A DNA stretch of 64,000 bases from Tetracladium setigerum. Lineage: Eukaryota > Ascomycota > Leotiomycetes > Helotiales. Positions within the stretch are counted from its first letter, which is position 1. Every line of letters starts with the position of its first letter. Location: contig PZJY01000005.1 of assembly GCA_031472005.1 (NCBI GenBank), positions 1,116,001 through 1,180,000 on the forward strand, in the 5' to 3' direction. The notes beneath the pieces were generated by a model that was not told where the DNA came from, did no database searches, and saw only the letters and a program-made list of their open reading frames with translations. Made by a program: the position numbers and the translations under genes. Shown piece after piece: positions 21,077 to 33,048 of the stretch.

Positions 21077-22635
21077 TCACGAGAACAACAGTCTCCTGAC
21101 CCCGCCCATGACTCCTATTGCAATCCTCACAACCACAAATCCTACAACTCCAAGCCCCATGGCAGTATAGACCAAAGCCGCAAAATTCCTCCTCTCAACT
21201 CCGCCTAATTTCAACCTGGCAAGGGCGGATGTCACCTCTTCCGCGTCATGCGAAGTCGTGGTGGTGGTATCAAATTGAGGAATATACTTGAACTCGAAGT
21301 CCGTTTCTTGACCTAGTCCATAGGTCTTATTTTTTACTATTCCATTGTAAAGTACTGAACGGAGAGCCTGTAAATAGTTAGAGATAGAGCTGCGGAGTTA
21401 AGAGAGGGATATGAAATAACCTTGATTTTCCTCTGATCCAAGTATGTGAAGGAGCGATAGGTATAACACATGCATATGAAGAACGCACACTGTCCTGCCA
21501 CAAGCGCTTGATAATATAGACCCGGACGGCTTAAGCCAAGTGCGTCTGATAGTTCATGTCCATTCAACCAGCGAGCACTTGCGACTAGGAAGTCTCGAGA
21601 AGGATACGCGGGTGGAAGATTTTGGAGTGATAGGATGATATTGTTTGCCATCACCTTGCTCATTTCTGAAGGATTGATTTCGGACACCGAAAGACTCTCC
21701 ATTAAAATCTTTGCTCGCTCGGGGGTCTCGAAGACATCGGTGGGGTGCCCATGTAATGTGCAACGAGTCGCCAGAGCGCGATGAAATCTTCGATCTCTCG
21801 TTGACGAAGAAAGATGCCTTGCCGAGGAAAGCCTAACCATATGAGTGTTGATGAGAAAGTCGAGATGGTACCGATTGAATCTAAATCATTGATGGGAACA
21901 CCATAATCTTCGACGGAGTAGTATGAAGGCTTCTGTTTTGCCAAGGCTAGGATTCGACGACGGACTGCCGCGTGGAGGAGACGAACTCGAACTGAAGAAG
22001 CGTGTCCTGCACCGCCAGGTTTGATTGATTCAAGTGATGATGTGATTTGCAGGATGTGTTGTGTCGTTTCGTACATTCTTCCTTTAGCAACTTTGGGTGA
22101 AAATCCACCAGTGCGGGCAAGTACTTCTGTCACTCGTGCAGCTCCCATTCCTCCGAGGAGACTTTGATATGCTAGCTGATGTTCTATTAGCCACCACAGA
22201 AGAATGGTGAGGGTAACAAGAACAACTTACAGCCGTCAAAGCAGGCCCTCCATATCTGTAGAAAACCTCCTGTCCTCGCTCAATCTGTTCCCAATCTACC
22301 CAGTCTGGAATAGTAGTGACTTCCCTCCACAGTTCCCCCAATTTCTCATCAGTGGAAGCGTGGACCTCGAGCAGCTTATACAGATCTCTTTTGGGGACTG
22401 GCTCTCCATTCTCCTTTTCTGGAAGCCGACTTTGATTTCTTGGAAGAGCTGCCGAGGTAGGTGGCGATATCTGATCAAGCCGGTCGAGACACTCTTCTGC
22501 CAGGATATCATAGCTGTATTTCAAAGGATGAAGATCTTTAGCTGTGAGATGTTGAGGAGTCCATTGAAAAGTATATCCCCATGTGCGACGGGTATTCTCA
22601 TCTCTTCTCTGGAAGAAACCGGATAGCCACGACAT
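21077..22635 (-). CDS. mpaB-like oxygenase (DUF2236 / rubber-oxygenase catalytic domain); one-base frame break
   Basis: Exons complement 22231-22635, 21421-22175 and 21077-21367; introns of 55 and 53 bases. The start is the ATG at 22635; the frame extends further only through a TTG. The pattern DEN-RRTWGY..WTP near the N-terminus, a helical domain with QIERGQEVFYRYGGPALTAL, GGMGAARVTEVLARTG, and an ETTQHILQ..SLESIKPGG segment with ..VRLLHAAVRRRIL matches ER-bound mpaB-type and fungal DUF2236 proteins. Relatives cleave or oxidise hydrophobic chains using haem. The C-terminus has a hydrophobic helix (about residues 470-492), fitting membrane attachment. Exon 2 is 755 bases, one short of phase. 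Adding a C to the C4 run (G run at 21742-21745 on the plus strand) joins LVAHYMGTP to TDVFETPERAK, giving about 504 residues. No intron can explain it. Substrate unknown. Confidence 0.8.
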
Positions 22636-23206
22636 GACAGGACTAGCTAGTGTGAGTGGGAAAGAAAGAAGAGCGAGAAGGGGACAAATCGATTGCAAGT
22701 AGAATCAAATGACTTGACAACTATTGAGAAGATAAAAGCGATGAAGAATTTAACTGAAAGAGCAATAAAAAAAAATAGATAGGCGATCGCCTTTCAAATG
22801 AAGAATGCAATACTTGGGTTGGAACTCTCCAACTTTCCCATGTCGATCACATGGCTAGATCAAAGCATCATGACTTTTCAGCATCTTCTCCCTCGGTAGC
22901 GCCCAGAGTGCCCACTCTGGTCTTCAACTCAACTACTTGAGTGCAAAATTGAAGCAACAATGGAATATGAAGAGGATGCAGGTCAATTCGTGCACCGCTT
23001 CGGACTTGACGTGGGTTTGACTTCGCTAGACGTTTGTTTTGGTTCCACCAGCAGTCAGCCTCACTCATGATCTCAGGGGAATCTCGATAAGCGGCCGATA
23101 AGGCTTGGCAAAACGGAAAAGTTTCCCAAGGACAGACTCTCGAAATGCTTCATTCTCTCCTCGACAAAAACCACGTCACCAGCCATCGACAAACCTATGT
23201 CCAGCG
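22636..23206. other. Divergent promoter region (mpaB-like / RRG9)
   Basis: Separates two outward-facing start codons. Open frames extend into it from both genes only through non-ATG codons. No further gene seen. Confidence 0.45.
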
Positions 23207-24453
23207 ATGCTTTGCCACTGCCCGACGAATACCCTGCGATTATTCATTCGAAGCGTGGCCCAAGTTGACTTGCCAACCTCTGCAAAGTACGTACCCAGGA
23301 AGCCTTTGCAGATTGCTTCGATCCGATACAACAGTCCTGCTTTTCGCAACCACCGACATTTATCACGGAGGACATTTTCATCTGCAAGTTCTCTGCTCAA
23401 CGACCAGACATCTGCAGAGCATGCTGTTTCCCTAGATCCAGAAAGTGACGGAACTACCCAAGAAAGAGAGTCTGGTGAAAGGGGCACGGTAGAAAGGAGT
23501 CAGTCACAGGATGAAAGCGCATTCGCCGAGTTTTCTCTCGATGCTATAGACGATATTCTAGCAGAGTCACAGTCGGAATTTCCAGTTGCGAATGGATTGG
23601 TTGAGACTGTCGATTCTGCGGAACTAGTTGATGATGGTTCGCCAGGAAGTTTCGTGGCCAGCAGTTTCTCCAAGCAGAGAGAAATACGAGAGCGAAAGGC
23701 AAAGGAACGAGATCTCATTTGGCGGCCGTTAGACGATCAACGAGAGCCCCTGGAATCACTGGTGGTTAAGGAACCCCGACTTGAGAGGGAGCACGGGCAG
23801 GAACCCAGAATCCGACCAAGCACTACCACTGCTCAGCAACACTCAACCTTCCCTAGATTACCAAGGATCAATCGAGATGCCGAGATTGCTCAACCGTTGA
23901 AGTCCAGAATTCCGAAGGAGGAGCCCGCCCGGTTTCAAGGTGGCAATCGAGAATGGGCACCTAGAGAAAGAGAGCATTGGCAAATCGACAAAGAGGCAAG
24001 AATCAAGAAATATCCCGAGGGCTGGAAACCTCAAAAACGACTCTCACCCGACGCAATCTCAGGCATTCGAGCCCTTCACGCTCAACTTCCGGACGAATAT
24101 AACACGAGGAAACTAGCAGAGACGTTCCAAGTGTCACCCGAAGCTATCAGCAGAATTCTGAGGACACATTGGTCCCAAACTCGGAGGAGGAAGAGGACCG
24201 TACAAGGAGATGGCTGAAAAGAGGGGAGAGTGTCTGGAGCCGCTATGCAGAGGCTGGAGTTAAACCGCCCAAGAAATGGAGAGAGGCTGGCGTTGGAAAT
24301 GGAAAGCCAGATTGGATGAGGGTTACAAGGACAATGACGAAAGGCAGCCCGCAACTTCCTGCGTTGGTGACACAGCCGAGACGACCAGGCGGATTGTACC
24401 GACTCCAAGGGAAAGGGAACTCGGGTGGCTCCAATGAGGGGGGTTTTATATGA
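23207..24453 (+). CDS. RRG9: Required for respiratory growth protein 9 (neugrin family), mitochondrial; one-base frame break
   Basis: The start is the ATG at 23207; the preceding in-frame stretch begins only at a TTG. The N-terminus is Arg/Ser-rich with few acids, as in a mitochondrial targeting sequence. After a long charged, probably disordered middle comes the RRG9/neugrin core: WKPQKRLSPDAISGIRALH, YNTRKLAETFQVSPEAISRIL, a helix-turn-helix-like segment, at about residues 300-360. In yeast, Rrg9 is needed for respiratory growth and mitochondrial genome maintenance. At 24169-24178 the frame loses one base. Adding a G to the GG at 24171-24172 turns THWSQ into THWVPNSEEEED and continues into RRWLKRGE, GVKPPKKWREAGV, the conserved end of the family, stopping at 24453 (415 residues). 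Uncorrected, the frame would end at 24217. Confidence 0.82.
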
Positions 24454-25494
24454 TGGCCATGAGAGGTGTCAATTTCTTGATGATCTGATGTCGGAAAGTG
24501 TCTCAGGGTTGTGTCGAGATGTATTAAAAGAGGAGGGCTATTGTATGATATTGTATTATAGGTTGGGAGTTTCCAGTGGGTGTCATAAAAGCATTGTATG
24601 TTCAGGGAGGTATAGAAGTTGGAGCATAAGCGATGCATTGGGAGGTGGGATGGGAGTACTCTACACTCTAATACTGAATGTACTATCTTATTTGGTAAAG
24701 CGCTCTATCATAAATCTAATATTTACAATCGACACCAGCCTTTCTAATGGCTTGGCAATGATAGAAGCAGGCTCATTTCCTTTTCTTTTGCACTTAGATA
24801 CTACTACTATACTGTATAAACAAGTTCTATCGCCATAAACTGCTTTATAGTAAGACATACAATCTTAACATCAGACATTGTTGCACATAGGTAATGATTG
24901 AAACAATAGATAGAGCATGTGACCTGCCACCCTGACGTTGCTCAGACACCATCTGTTGACAGGGCTCGGTTCCCCTAAACAACGGATGCGGGCACTGCAT
25001 TGGCCACTAATTGGCTGCCATGGCGTCCTGGCGTCGTCCCCTGGCCCAGAATTACCGGCCGACCGCTGCTGCAGGTCTGCTGCCTTTCATCACATCACAA
25101 ACCATCTCGCATTCACTACTTTCACCTTTACGAGGAGGGTTCTTCAGCTTCACCTTTCATTGTTCTACCCAGCGACAAATTCAGTCTCCCTATCGCCGTC
25201 CGTTTTATTTCGGCTATCAACTTTGGATCTGTTATTGATCTTTACACTGTAAGTCCAACTATCCGCAGAGACTGCTTCATTGTACCAGGAAAAGTCTAAA
25301 AACAAAGCAGCTTTTGTTCCCCATGTTCTTCGATCTCCTCCTTTCCAGTCGCGACATCTTCAACTCCGCGACAGATCCGGCTTTCAAACTCCACGAAAGA
25401 CGACTATAAAAACTCACATCAAATTCTTCCTCCGACCACTCTTCCTTCTTTTTCCAATTCAACTTCATCTATTGATCTATCGCATGGCTTGATC
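24454..25494. other. Intergenic, about 1.0 kb
   Basis: Between two plus-strand genes. The final 500 bases are pyrimidine-rich and fit a promoter/5' UTR for the WD40 gene. No gene recognised. Confidence 0.45.
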
Positions 25495-28400
25495 ATGGCG
25501 TCGACACCCTCCAACCCGCGAACGACCTTCGTTGCGAACACAGGCTTGGGCCTCAAACTCACTCCCACCAATTCTCCATATCCACGAACTCCCCGATCGC
25601 CCAACAAGATCCGCGGACTCTACGAATCAGGACTTTCCCTGAAACGAATCATTGGAACCACAGTCTCTTCCCCCACGGCTTTCGATAGCCTTTCCTCTTC
25701 ACGCATATTCGCCTACACAGCTGGAGCTGCGGCGGTGGTAGTCAACATTGACGAAAACTCTACATACTCCCAACGCTTTTTCAGAGCACGACCTACGGCA
25801 GTTCCGCAGAGCAATGCTGGCCAGAATTCTGGTGCGCCTTCGACACCCACTAATACGGCAAATGATGGACGAAACCGATCCGTTGCGACCTTAAGGGATT
25901 CTGCCGTTCCCTATTCACCCTCTACACCACATACTGCCCTAGATTGGGGAGATTCGCCTAGTTCAAAAACCTGGACCAGCAGGGAAAGGATTAAGGCGGC
26001 GACATGTTTGTCGATCAGTGGTGATGGCAAGCTTCTGGCGGTCGGAGAGGTGAGCACTTTCCCGGCAGTGGATGACTGAAATTTTTCTGACATGGGAACT
26101 AGACTGGATACTCACCCCGCGTTCTCATATTTTCTTTACAAGACAATTCCTCCGATATTCCTCTTGCAATTTTAAATGAACATACTTTCGGCGTCCGAGC
26201 AGTCGCCTTCAGTCCCGATCAGAAATACTTGGCCAGTTTGGGTTCTCCAAATGATGGGTTTTTATATGTATGGGCGATCAATCAACGGACTGGGGCGGCA
26301 AGACTTCATTCTAGTAATAAGTGCACAAGCTTTATCAAGCAAATAATCTGGCTAGGAAGTGACATTGTAACGTGAGTGTCATGAAGCTTTCTGTTTTACC
26401 CGGCGCTAACAATGTCAGAATCGGAACAAGACATATCAAAATCTGGAGAGTGGAAGAAAACAGAAGTGTTTCTCCCTCGAAGAAGAAATACGCTCTAGAT
26501 GGCACTCCAGTCCCCGTTCCTGTTCAGCCATCGTTGAAGACTCTGTCAGGGCGAAATGTACTTCTGGGTCCTTTGGTTGATGCAATTTTCACTACGGTGG
26601 CTTCGATTTCCGATCATAAAGCAATTGTCTGCTCTGAAAAGGGTGACATTTGTTTGATTGATAACAGTGAAGGACAGAAGTTGATCAAGCTGGGAAATAC
26701 CGGTTTCACAATTACTTGTCTTGCTGTTGACATACAAAGTCGTCAGGTCAAGATTGGAGGAACCAATGGAAGGGTCAAGTCGATGGATCTGGATGCTTTG
26801 TTGACACCTATCACGCCGCCGGAGTCACCAGTACCGACTGATGAGCTCACTAGTAGTTCGGGCCATATTTGCGCGATGGGCTACGCCGGAAGAAGCCTCG
26901 TGACCATAGACTCTAAGCACTCGATCGAAATATCGAGTCCTAATTCAGAAGATAGGGATATAAAGACGGAGAATGTTCCCTTTCCAGCTCATGGAGACGC
27001 CGCTCTCGGAGTCCGATTGTTGTGTCCAGAAAACGAGTTGAAGGCTGCCTTTCTTACCTGGTCCGCGGACGGAACGGTCGTCTTCTGGGATTTAGATGGC
27101 AGTAGTAAAGGGACTTTAAAGGTGGATATTGAGCAGCTGCCATCAAGTGACGAGGATCCCATCAATCAGTGCAACATTGTTCGATCCTCGAAATCATCAG
27201 ATTTTCTGGTTACTGGCGATCGGTATGGTGTACTGAGGGTCATCGATACGCAAAGCAAGGCATGCACATTCGAGGCTCGTGCTCATATGACTGATATACA
27301 AGATATTGCGATCCATGAAGAGGCTGGGGAGGTTCTCGTAGCATCATGTGGCAGAGACCGTACAATTCAACTCTTTCGACGTATTTCCGGCCACTTCACA
27401 CTACTTCAAACCCTGGATGAGCATTCCGCCAGCGTTTCTTGTGTTATGTTTGCCGAAAATGGGGAGAAGTTAATATCTTGTTCAACTGACCGAACAATTC
27501 ACATTCGACAGCTTGTGAAGAAGGAGATCAGCGGAGCTCAAGAATTGGTCGGGGCTGTACCTGTTCGGATTATTACAGTAAAGGCATCTCCGATTTCGAT
27601 GGCTCCGTGCTTGGGGGATCAACAAGGGAACTTTGTGGTCTCATTACTGGACCGTAACGTTGGAACTTACGAGATTTCTACCGGAAAACTCATCAGTTCT
27701 TTTAGAGCGACTGATAGCGACGGTCTCGAAGCAGTAGCTTTAGATGGACTTAAGATGGGCACACCAAGTACTCTCCCTGCTAGACCAACCATTCTGGCTG
27801 GCTTCTCGAGTACAGACAAGTCGGTCAGGGTGTATGATGGAGGAACAGGCACATTCTTAGATCGCGAATGGGGCCATACGGCGGCCGTGACGGATATCGC
27901 CTTGCTGGAAACTTCTGATTGCGACCAAAAGACTTTGATCAGCACTGGCTCGGACGGCACCATCATGATCTGGGATCTGTCACCTCGGCCGCCTGAGCTT
28001 GGGGAGCCAATAGATCTTTCAGCGTCCTCGCGTGACCCTTCACCTCCCAAAGAGACCCCTTCAGCTCGTCCTCCACTGCGAAGAGTTCTGTCCCGTGCAG
28101 ACCTAGCAGAATTCCAACGCATCTCACCAGTTTCCACACCTACAGGTCGTTCCTCGCCACCTCGTCTTCTCCGCCGAAAGACCTCACGCTATGGTCTTTC
28201 CACCAATTCCCCTACACTCGCTCCTCCAATGCCCTCTCTAGCATCTAAACACTTCTCATCCGCTTCCGAAGACTCTTCCATTTCTAAGAAATCCCGCGCA
28301 CGCTCTCGTTCTCCCGTTTCACCAAAACTAAAAGACACTCGCCGTCCCTCGCTCGCCAGCAGCACCGGCAACGAGTCTCTTCGTGGCCGCAACAAATCCG

Positions 28401-28837
28401 CATCGGCTGGCACTGGAAACTTCAGCGAATTCGGAAGCCTCAACATGGCCACTGAGCAAGCATGCCGTACCCTTCGTGCTTACCGCAAGAAACTCCTATC
28501 ATCCGAATCTGTGCGGGAGGAGGGCCTAAAAGAACTCGATCAGGAACTTCGTCTCACAGTCATCGCGATTGGCGAGAAGAGTGTCAAGAATAAAAATGGC
28601 AATGGCATCAGCGAGGAAGTGCTCACGGGCTTGTTGGATCAGTATAGTGAGAGGTTGGTCAGTCTCTTCGATGAGAAGCTGAGATTGACAAAGGTTGATT
28701 CTTTCGAGTCAGCTCTGGCTCCGGAGAGAAATCCTGCTGTGGAAGATAATACTGCCGTCGAACGAGAGAGACCGAAAACTGCGGGCGGAGTGGTGCAATC
28801 TTCTCCTTCTAAAGGCGTTGATGAAAATGGAGTCTGA
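25495..28837 (+). CDS. WD40-repeat protein of the MABP1/WDR62 type
   Basis: Exons 25495-26049, 26103-26371 and 26419-28837 give 1,080 residues; introns of 53 and 47 bases close in phase. The first ATG is 25495. A Ser/Pro/Thr-rich N-terminus (1-170) precedes two WD40 propellers. Segments such as VRAVAFSPDQKYLASLGSP, GTRHIKIWRVEE, LVTGDRYGVLRVID, VLVASCGRDRTIQLF and TLDEHSASVSCVMFAE follow, in the same order as I remember in human MABP1 and WDR62. The tail (about 790-960) is Ser/Arg/Pro-rich and probably disordered. A helical region (about 930-1040) may mediate self-association. In animals WDR62 is a spindle-pole/centrosome and JNK-scaffold protein and MABP1 binds MAP kinases. A similar role here is inference. 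Other large WD40 families remain possible. Confidence 0.75.
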
Positions 28838-30461
28838 GTTTTTTTTCTTCTTTTTTTTCAAACGTTCACTGTTTCCTGTTTGGCAAATTCACTTTTCGGC
28901 GCGAACGTTTGATGGGTTTTCTTGCTTGATTTTATTTCGGCTTGCGGGAATTGTTTTACTTGCGTTGGCTTTTTTGTGTGTTGTTTTCTTCTGCTTCTTG
29001 CAAAAAAAAAGTTGATGGCTGGATACTTGCCTCTGCAGTACTTACGTACCTACCTTTAGGATAGATGATATGGGGGTTGTTAGGAATAACCAGGAGTTTG
29101 CATGGCGTTCTTTAGGGGCGGCGGGGGTTTTAGGGAGGGGAGAGATTCAATGTGTAATATCTTCTCTTTGGCTTTTTGCTTTTCTTTGTTTGTTTGGTCT
29201 TTCCTGCAAAATTCATGGTTTGTTTAGGGGAGGGTTTTTTAAGCGAGCAGGCGTTAATTACTTTAACATCACATCACATCACATCACATCACAATACAGG
29301 AAGACTCCCTATCTTTGAGAGCTGGGTGGTGGGACTGATGGATGTAGAAATGAAGGAGGGGTGGTACATAGGTGTTGTTGGCGTTGAGGGGATGCGGAAG
29401 AAAAGATGGGTGAATGGGGGGGTTAGGATAATAATACCAACCATGCAGAGAGGAAGAAAGTGGAAAGAATTGAAAATGGACAGATGACTTACTTGATTGC
29501 GTATTTCCTACTCTTTCTTCGCTGTTCTCTGTGACTATTCTCGGACATGGCCTAAGACTTAGTAACTGCTGTTCATTCCTCCTCTCGTAAATGTTTCTTC
29601 TTCTTCTCGGTTTAAGTTCAATCTTACTTAGAGGCTTACTTGCTCTTACTCTTATTCCCCTATTTCCTATTTCCTTCTTCTATAGGTGCAATTAAATACC
29701 TAAATATCGAATTAGGTATCTATTTCAGGTCAAATGACTACACGACATCGCATTATACACAATATCAATATTTCAATTCCTAGAGCTCCTAATACCTGAT
29801 CTTGGGGTCTTGGATTTTTGTTTTTTGATTTGTTTTTGATATTGATTCTTGGTTTATTTACCCCCAAATATCCATGATCCCATGGTTCATTTCCCCTTGA
29901 TGATCGATTCTGCAAGAGAAATATTATATACCCCTCTGCTTTCCTTCCCTTTTCTTTCCAATGCAGTTTCTACAAAGATTGCCCAACCGTTCCATTCATT
30001 CCATTCCACTTATCTATTGATTGCAAACAGATCCATCCAATCCCCATATCAATCGCCCCCTCTTCTTCCCTATCGCTCTGTCTCTTTTCATCTCTCTCTC
30101 TCCCTATCTGTCCTTATGTCTGTATGCCCGACCGGTCCGGCCAGCTAGCTTTCCACCCCCAAAAACCCCCGGCAAAATTGTTGATCTTTCGCGCTATAAA
30201 TGCAGCATTAAACAAAAAGAACCAAAAAGGGAAGAAATGAAAACGCCGTAGAATGCAAGACTGTATGTCCGTCAATCAAAACAAAAGCAGATGAAAAAAA
30301 CGCCTTATCCAGGTGATGATGGATGAACCTCGAGAGGGCTTTCTATATACTCGATCATTCTTCTTCTCATGCAACAAACTAAGCCCCTGTCAAAAAACAA
30401 ACATAGGGTGCAAAGAGGCGCAGGTGAGGGATAAATAAAAGGGTAATGCTCGCTTCCTTTT
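28838..30461. other. Convergent intergenic region, about 1.6 kb
   Basis: Between the 3' ends of the WD40 gene (+) and the ADAM gene (-). It is T/pyrimidine-rich with an (ACATC)n run and several ACCTA/TAGGTA elements (29045-29060, 29690-29725). Open frames are low complexity. No gene supported. Confidence 0.45.
29266..29293. repeat. (ACATC)n microsatellite
   Basis: Five perfect copies of acatc followed by a partial copy, in the convergent intergenic region. Confidence 0.9.
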
Positions 30462-33048
30462 CTAAGCATACCTCACACTGGGTTGCCACACTGGTGGAGG
30501 AGGTTGACTCCCATACCCAGCATTAGGATTCCAACGCCCGTCATTACCCCATCCACCACCTCCCATATTGGAAGTAGGTATATTTCTGCTATAATGCTGC
30601 GACCGTTGTGGCTGAGACATGCCACCGGGTGACATATACGCTTGACTGCCACCATACTGCTGTTGTTGAGCTTGCGGCCATCCCTGCGGCGGTCCCGGCG
30701 GCGGACGACGCGCAGCAAGCATAGCTTCTCGGGCAGCGTGTCGCTGTCTCCTTCTATAGCGACTAAAGCAGCAGCTGATGATCGAGATGACCAACAAGCC
30801 ACCGACACCGCAGGAGAGGGCGATAACGAGGGTTTTGTTCTTGTCGATCCACGATTTAATCTCTTTGGCCAGACTGGCGCCTTTGCACATTCCGTTCGAG
30901 CAGCGGCCGCCGCCTTGGCACGCAGTGCCGTCGAGGAAGTTCTGACCTATGCCGGAGCATGTGAAATCAGGGGATTGACAGGCGATTTGGCAGTCTTGGT
31001 CCGAGCAAGCGAAGGTGTCGTTTTGTGTTGAGAAGCCGCCCATGAGGACTTTGCATTGGAGGTTGCGGGAGGTGCATTGTCCGGAGGCGCAGGACAGGCC
31101 GTTGCCGCAATCTTGGCCTGTGTGATGTTAGTATTGCCCAAAATAGGTCGGATAGGAGAGACTTGCCATTGGGAACAAATAGATCATCGGGGCAGGAAGC
31201 GACGGTACCATTGCAGGTTTCTTGGGGGTCGCAGACTCCGATGCTAGATCGACACACAGTTCCGCTCGAAGCGAATTGACATTGTGCATTGCAGCAGTCT
31301 TCGTTTCTTGGATCGCATACAGCGCCTTGCTTGAACTTGCAAGTTTTGGCATCGCAGCAATTGTTTTCCGCACACGCGGTCTCTCCTCCGCAATCACAAT
31401 CCTCGCCTGACTCAACGATTCCATTGCCGCATTGAGATCCTTGGAGTGTTGTGATGTCTTTGTTCTGGGTAAGGCAATTCGTTTTGACGCTATTTCTACC
31501 AATGGCGGTACAGATGTTACCAATGGAACATGGAGAGAAGGCCTTGATATTTTCGCCAGTGCTGGGGTTCATTATGAAGCCTCCACCAGCGTTACACTGC
31601 GTTTTGCTGAAAGGGCAACACTTTTGGGCGTTGATGGTATTTGTAGACCCACAACTCTGTTCGTTGCAGTCATGGACGGCTCCAAAAGTGTGACCAACTT
31701 CATGAGCAACCACCTGCCATTCCTGAGCGGTTCTCACCACAACATTAGCTCCAGAGACAGTCTCATTGACACCGGTCGCAGATGTTGCAATTTGGGATTG
31801 CTGAACGCAAGCCTGGCCTAACCAAGCGAGACCAACTGCAGCACCACTTTTACAGTTGTTTAGAAGGGTCCAGTAAGCAAATGTATCTGCTTGTTGGCCT
31901 CTCCAAGCGGAAAAGAGGTTCAGTCGGTCTTGAATTTCAATTCCCCCTCCACATCCTACGTTCCATGGAGGAGAAGCAGAAGCGGCCGTAGCGGGACAAT
32001 CCTTTTTTGAAATTTGAAGAGTCTTAAGACCGAGAGTAATGTTAAAAGTGTCTTCATACGTCGCCGAGGCCGTGTTGAGAACATTGATGACATTCTTTCG
32101 GAGTGTCTCTTCATCGGCAAACGAGGCTGTGTATGTGCAATCCGTTGCCATTCCTACCAGAGCGACCTTTCGAGTTTGCGAACATCCCGCCGTGGATCCA
32201 ATGTTTTCGAGAAGATTGATACCAGCAGAGTTTCCAGAGGTCTGTCCATCCGTCTGTCGGCCCAGGAGACTCTTCGTAGACATCGATCCCCAGAACGAAT
32301 CGTCTCTCCTCATGGCACGAAATACCGGATGGTCTTCTTGCGTATTGAAGGATAGAGCATCCGCCGAACAGGAAGGAGAAAATTCGCCTGATCTCTTCAA
32401 TTCCGAGTGCAAGCCTCCCTCGCGATCCACAGCAATCGCACCCCCAACATCCGAGTCTCTCCACACCACCAAAAATTCCTCGCTCCCTTCCTCCAACACC
32501 GGGTCCAGCGGTTCTTTCGTCTGCATGAAATGTGTGCGTGTCTGTACGTGATGATGATTCCCATTCAACTTAAAAGCGCCTTCAAACAGCGGTTTCTTCC
32601 CATCCTCGTGCATCAGGATGCGCGCCCATCCAGCATTTGTCCACCCATTCCCATCATGACTCTTCAACCACGCAAAACCTTTATAGACCAAGTACTCCGC
32701 TCTATCCAATAATTCTGGTTTTGCCTCATCGTCTGTGTAGGTTACTGTAGCTCCTTCCTGGATCACGGCGTGGTTGGGCGACAAGGATAGCCTCACCCTT
32801 TGTCCTCCGCCGTGTAGATCAAATTCGAGGTCGAACTTCGACAGCGCATGCACTCGGTGCGACGGTGTTTTTATGTCGGCGTTTTCTAGTCGCGATATGT
32901 ATGTTAAGGGATTCCTCGAGGTCGAATGCGCTGGAGGGGGTGAGCTTGTCAGCCTGGTCTTTGTGAGGGAGTTGTGAGACAAACCATTTGAGAGGACGGC
33001 GAGAGATGCGCCGATGAGAAGGGCCGCTATCCGCGGTAATAAATACAT
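30462..33048 (-). CDS. ADAM-family zinc metalloprotease (membrane-anchored)
   Basis: Exons complement 31167-33048 and 30462-31117 give 845 residues. There is a signal peptide (1-22) and a propeptide to about 240. The catalytic domain (about 290-520) has the metzincin zinc motif HEVGHTFGAVHDC near 445. A Cys-rich disintegrin-like domain starts at GSQCGNGIVESGEDCDCGG, followed by further Cys-rich sequence. One transmembrane helix lies at about 724-746 (TLVIALSCGVGGLLVISII), with a short basic stop and a Pro/Gly/Gln/Trp-rich cytoplasmic tail. This is the full ADAM layout seen in filamentous fungi, where the proteases are thought to shed surface proteins. The single 49-base intron (31118-31166) reads GCAAGT...CACACAG, a GC-AG intron. 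Only that boundary keeps the frame and gives the family-like PNGQDCGNGLSCASGQC. Confidence 0.93.

Noticed and set aside
14800..22635. Secondary-metabolite cluster around the P450, HxxHC protein and mpaB-like oxygenase
   Set aside because: No synthase, terpene cyclase, precursor peptide or pathway regulator lies among them, and housekeeping genes flank closely. Left only as a synteny question.
22636..22698. Signal-peptide-like N-terminal extension of the mpaB-like protein
   Set aside because: It begins at TTG, not ATG. The first ATG gives the family-like start.
23105..23206. 34-residue N-terminal extension of RRG9
   Set aside because: It begins at TTG. The ATG at 23207 starts a good mitochondrial presequence.
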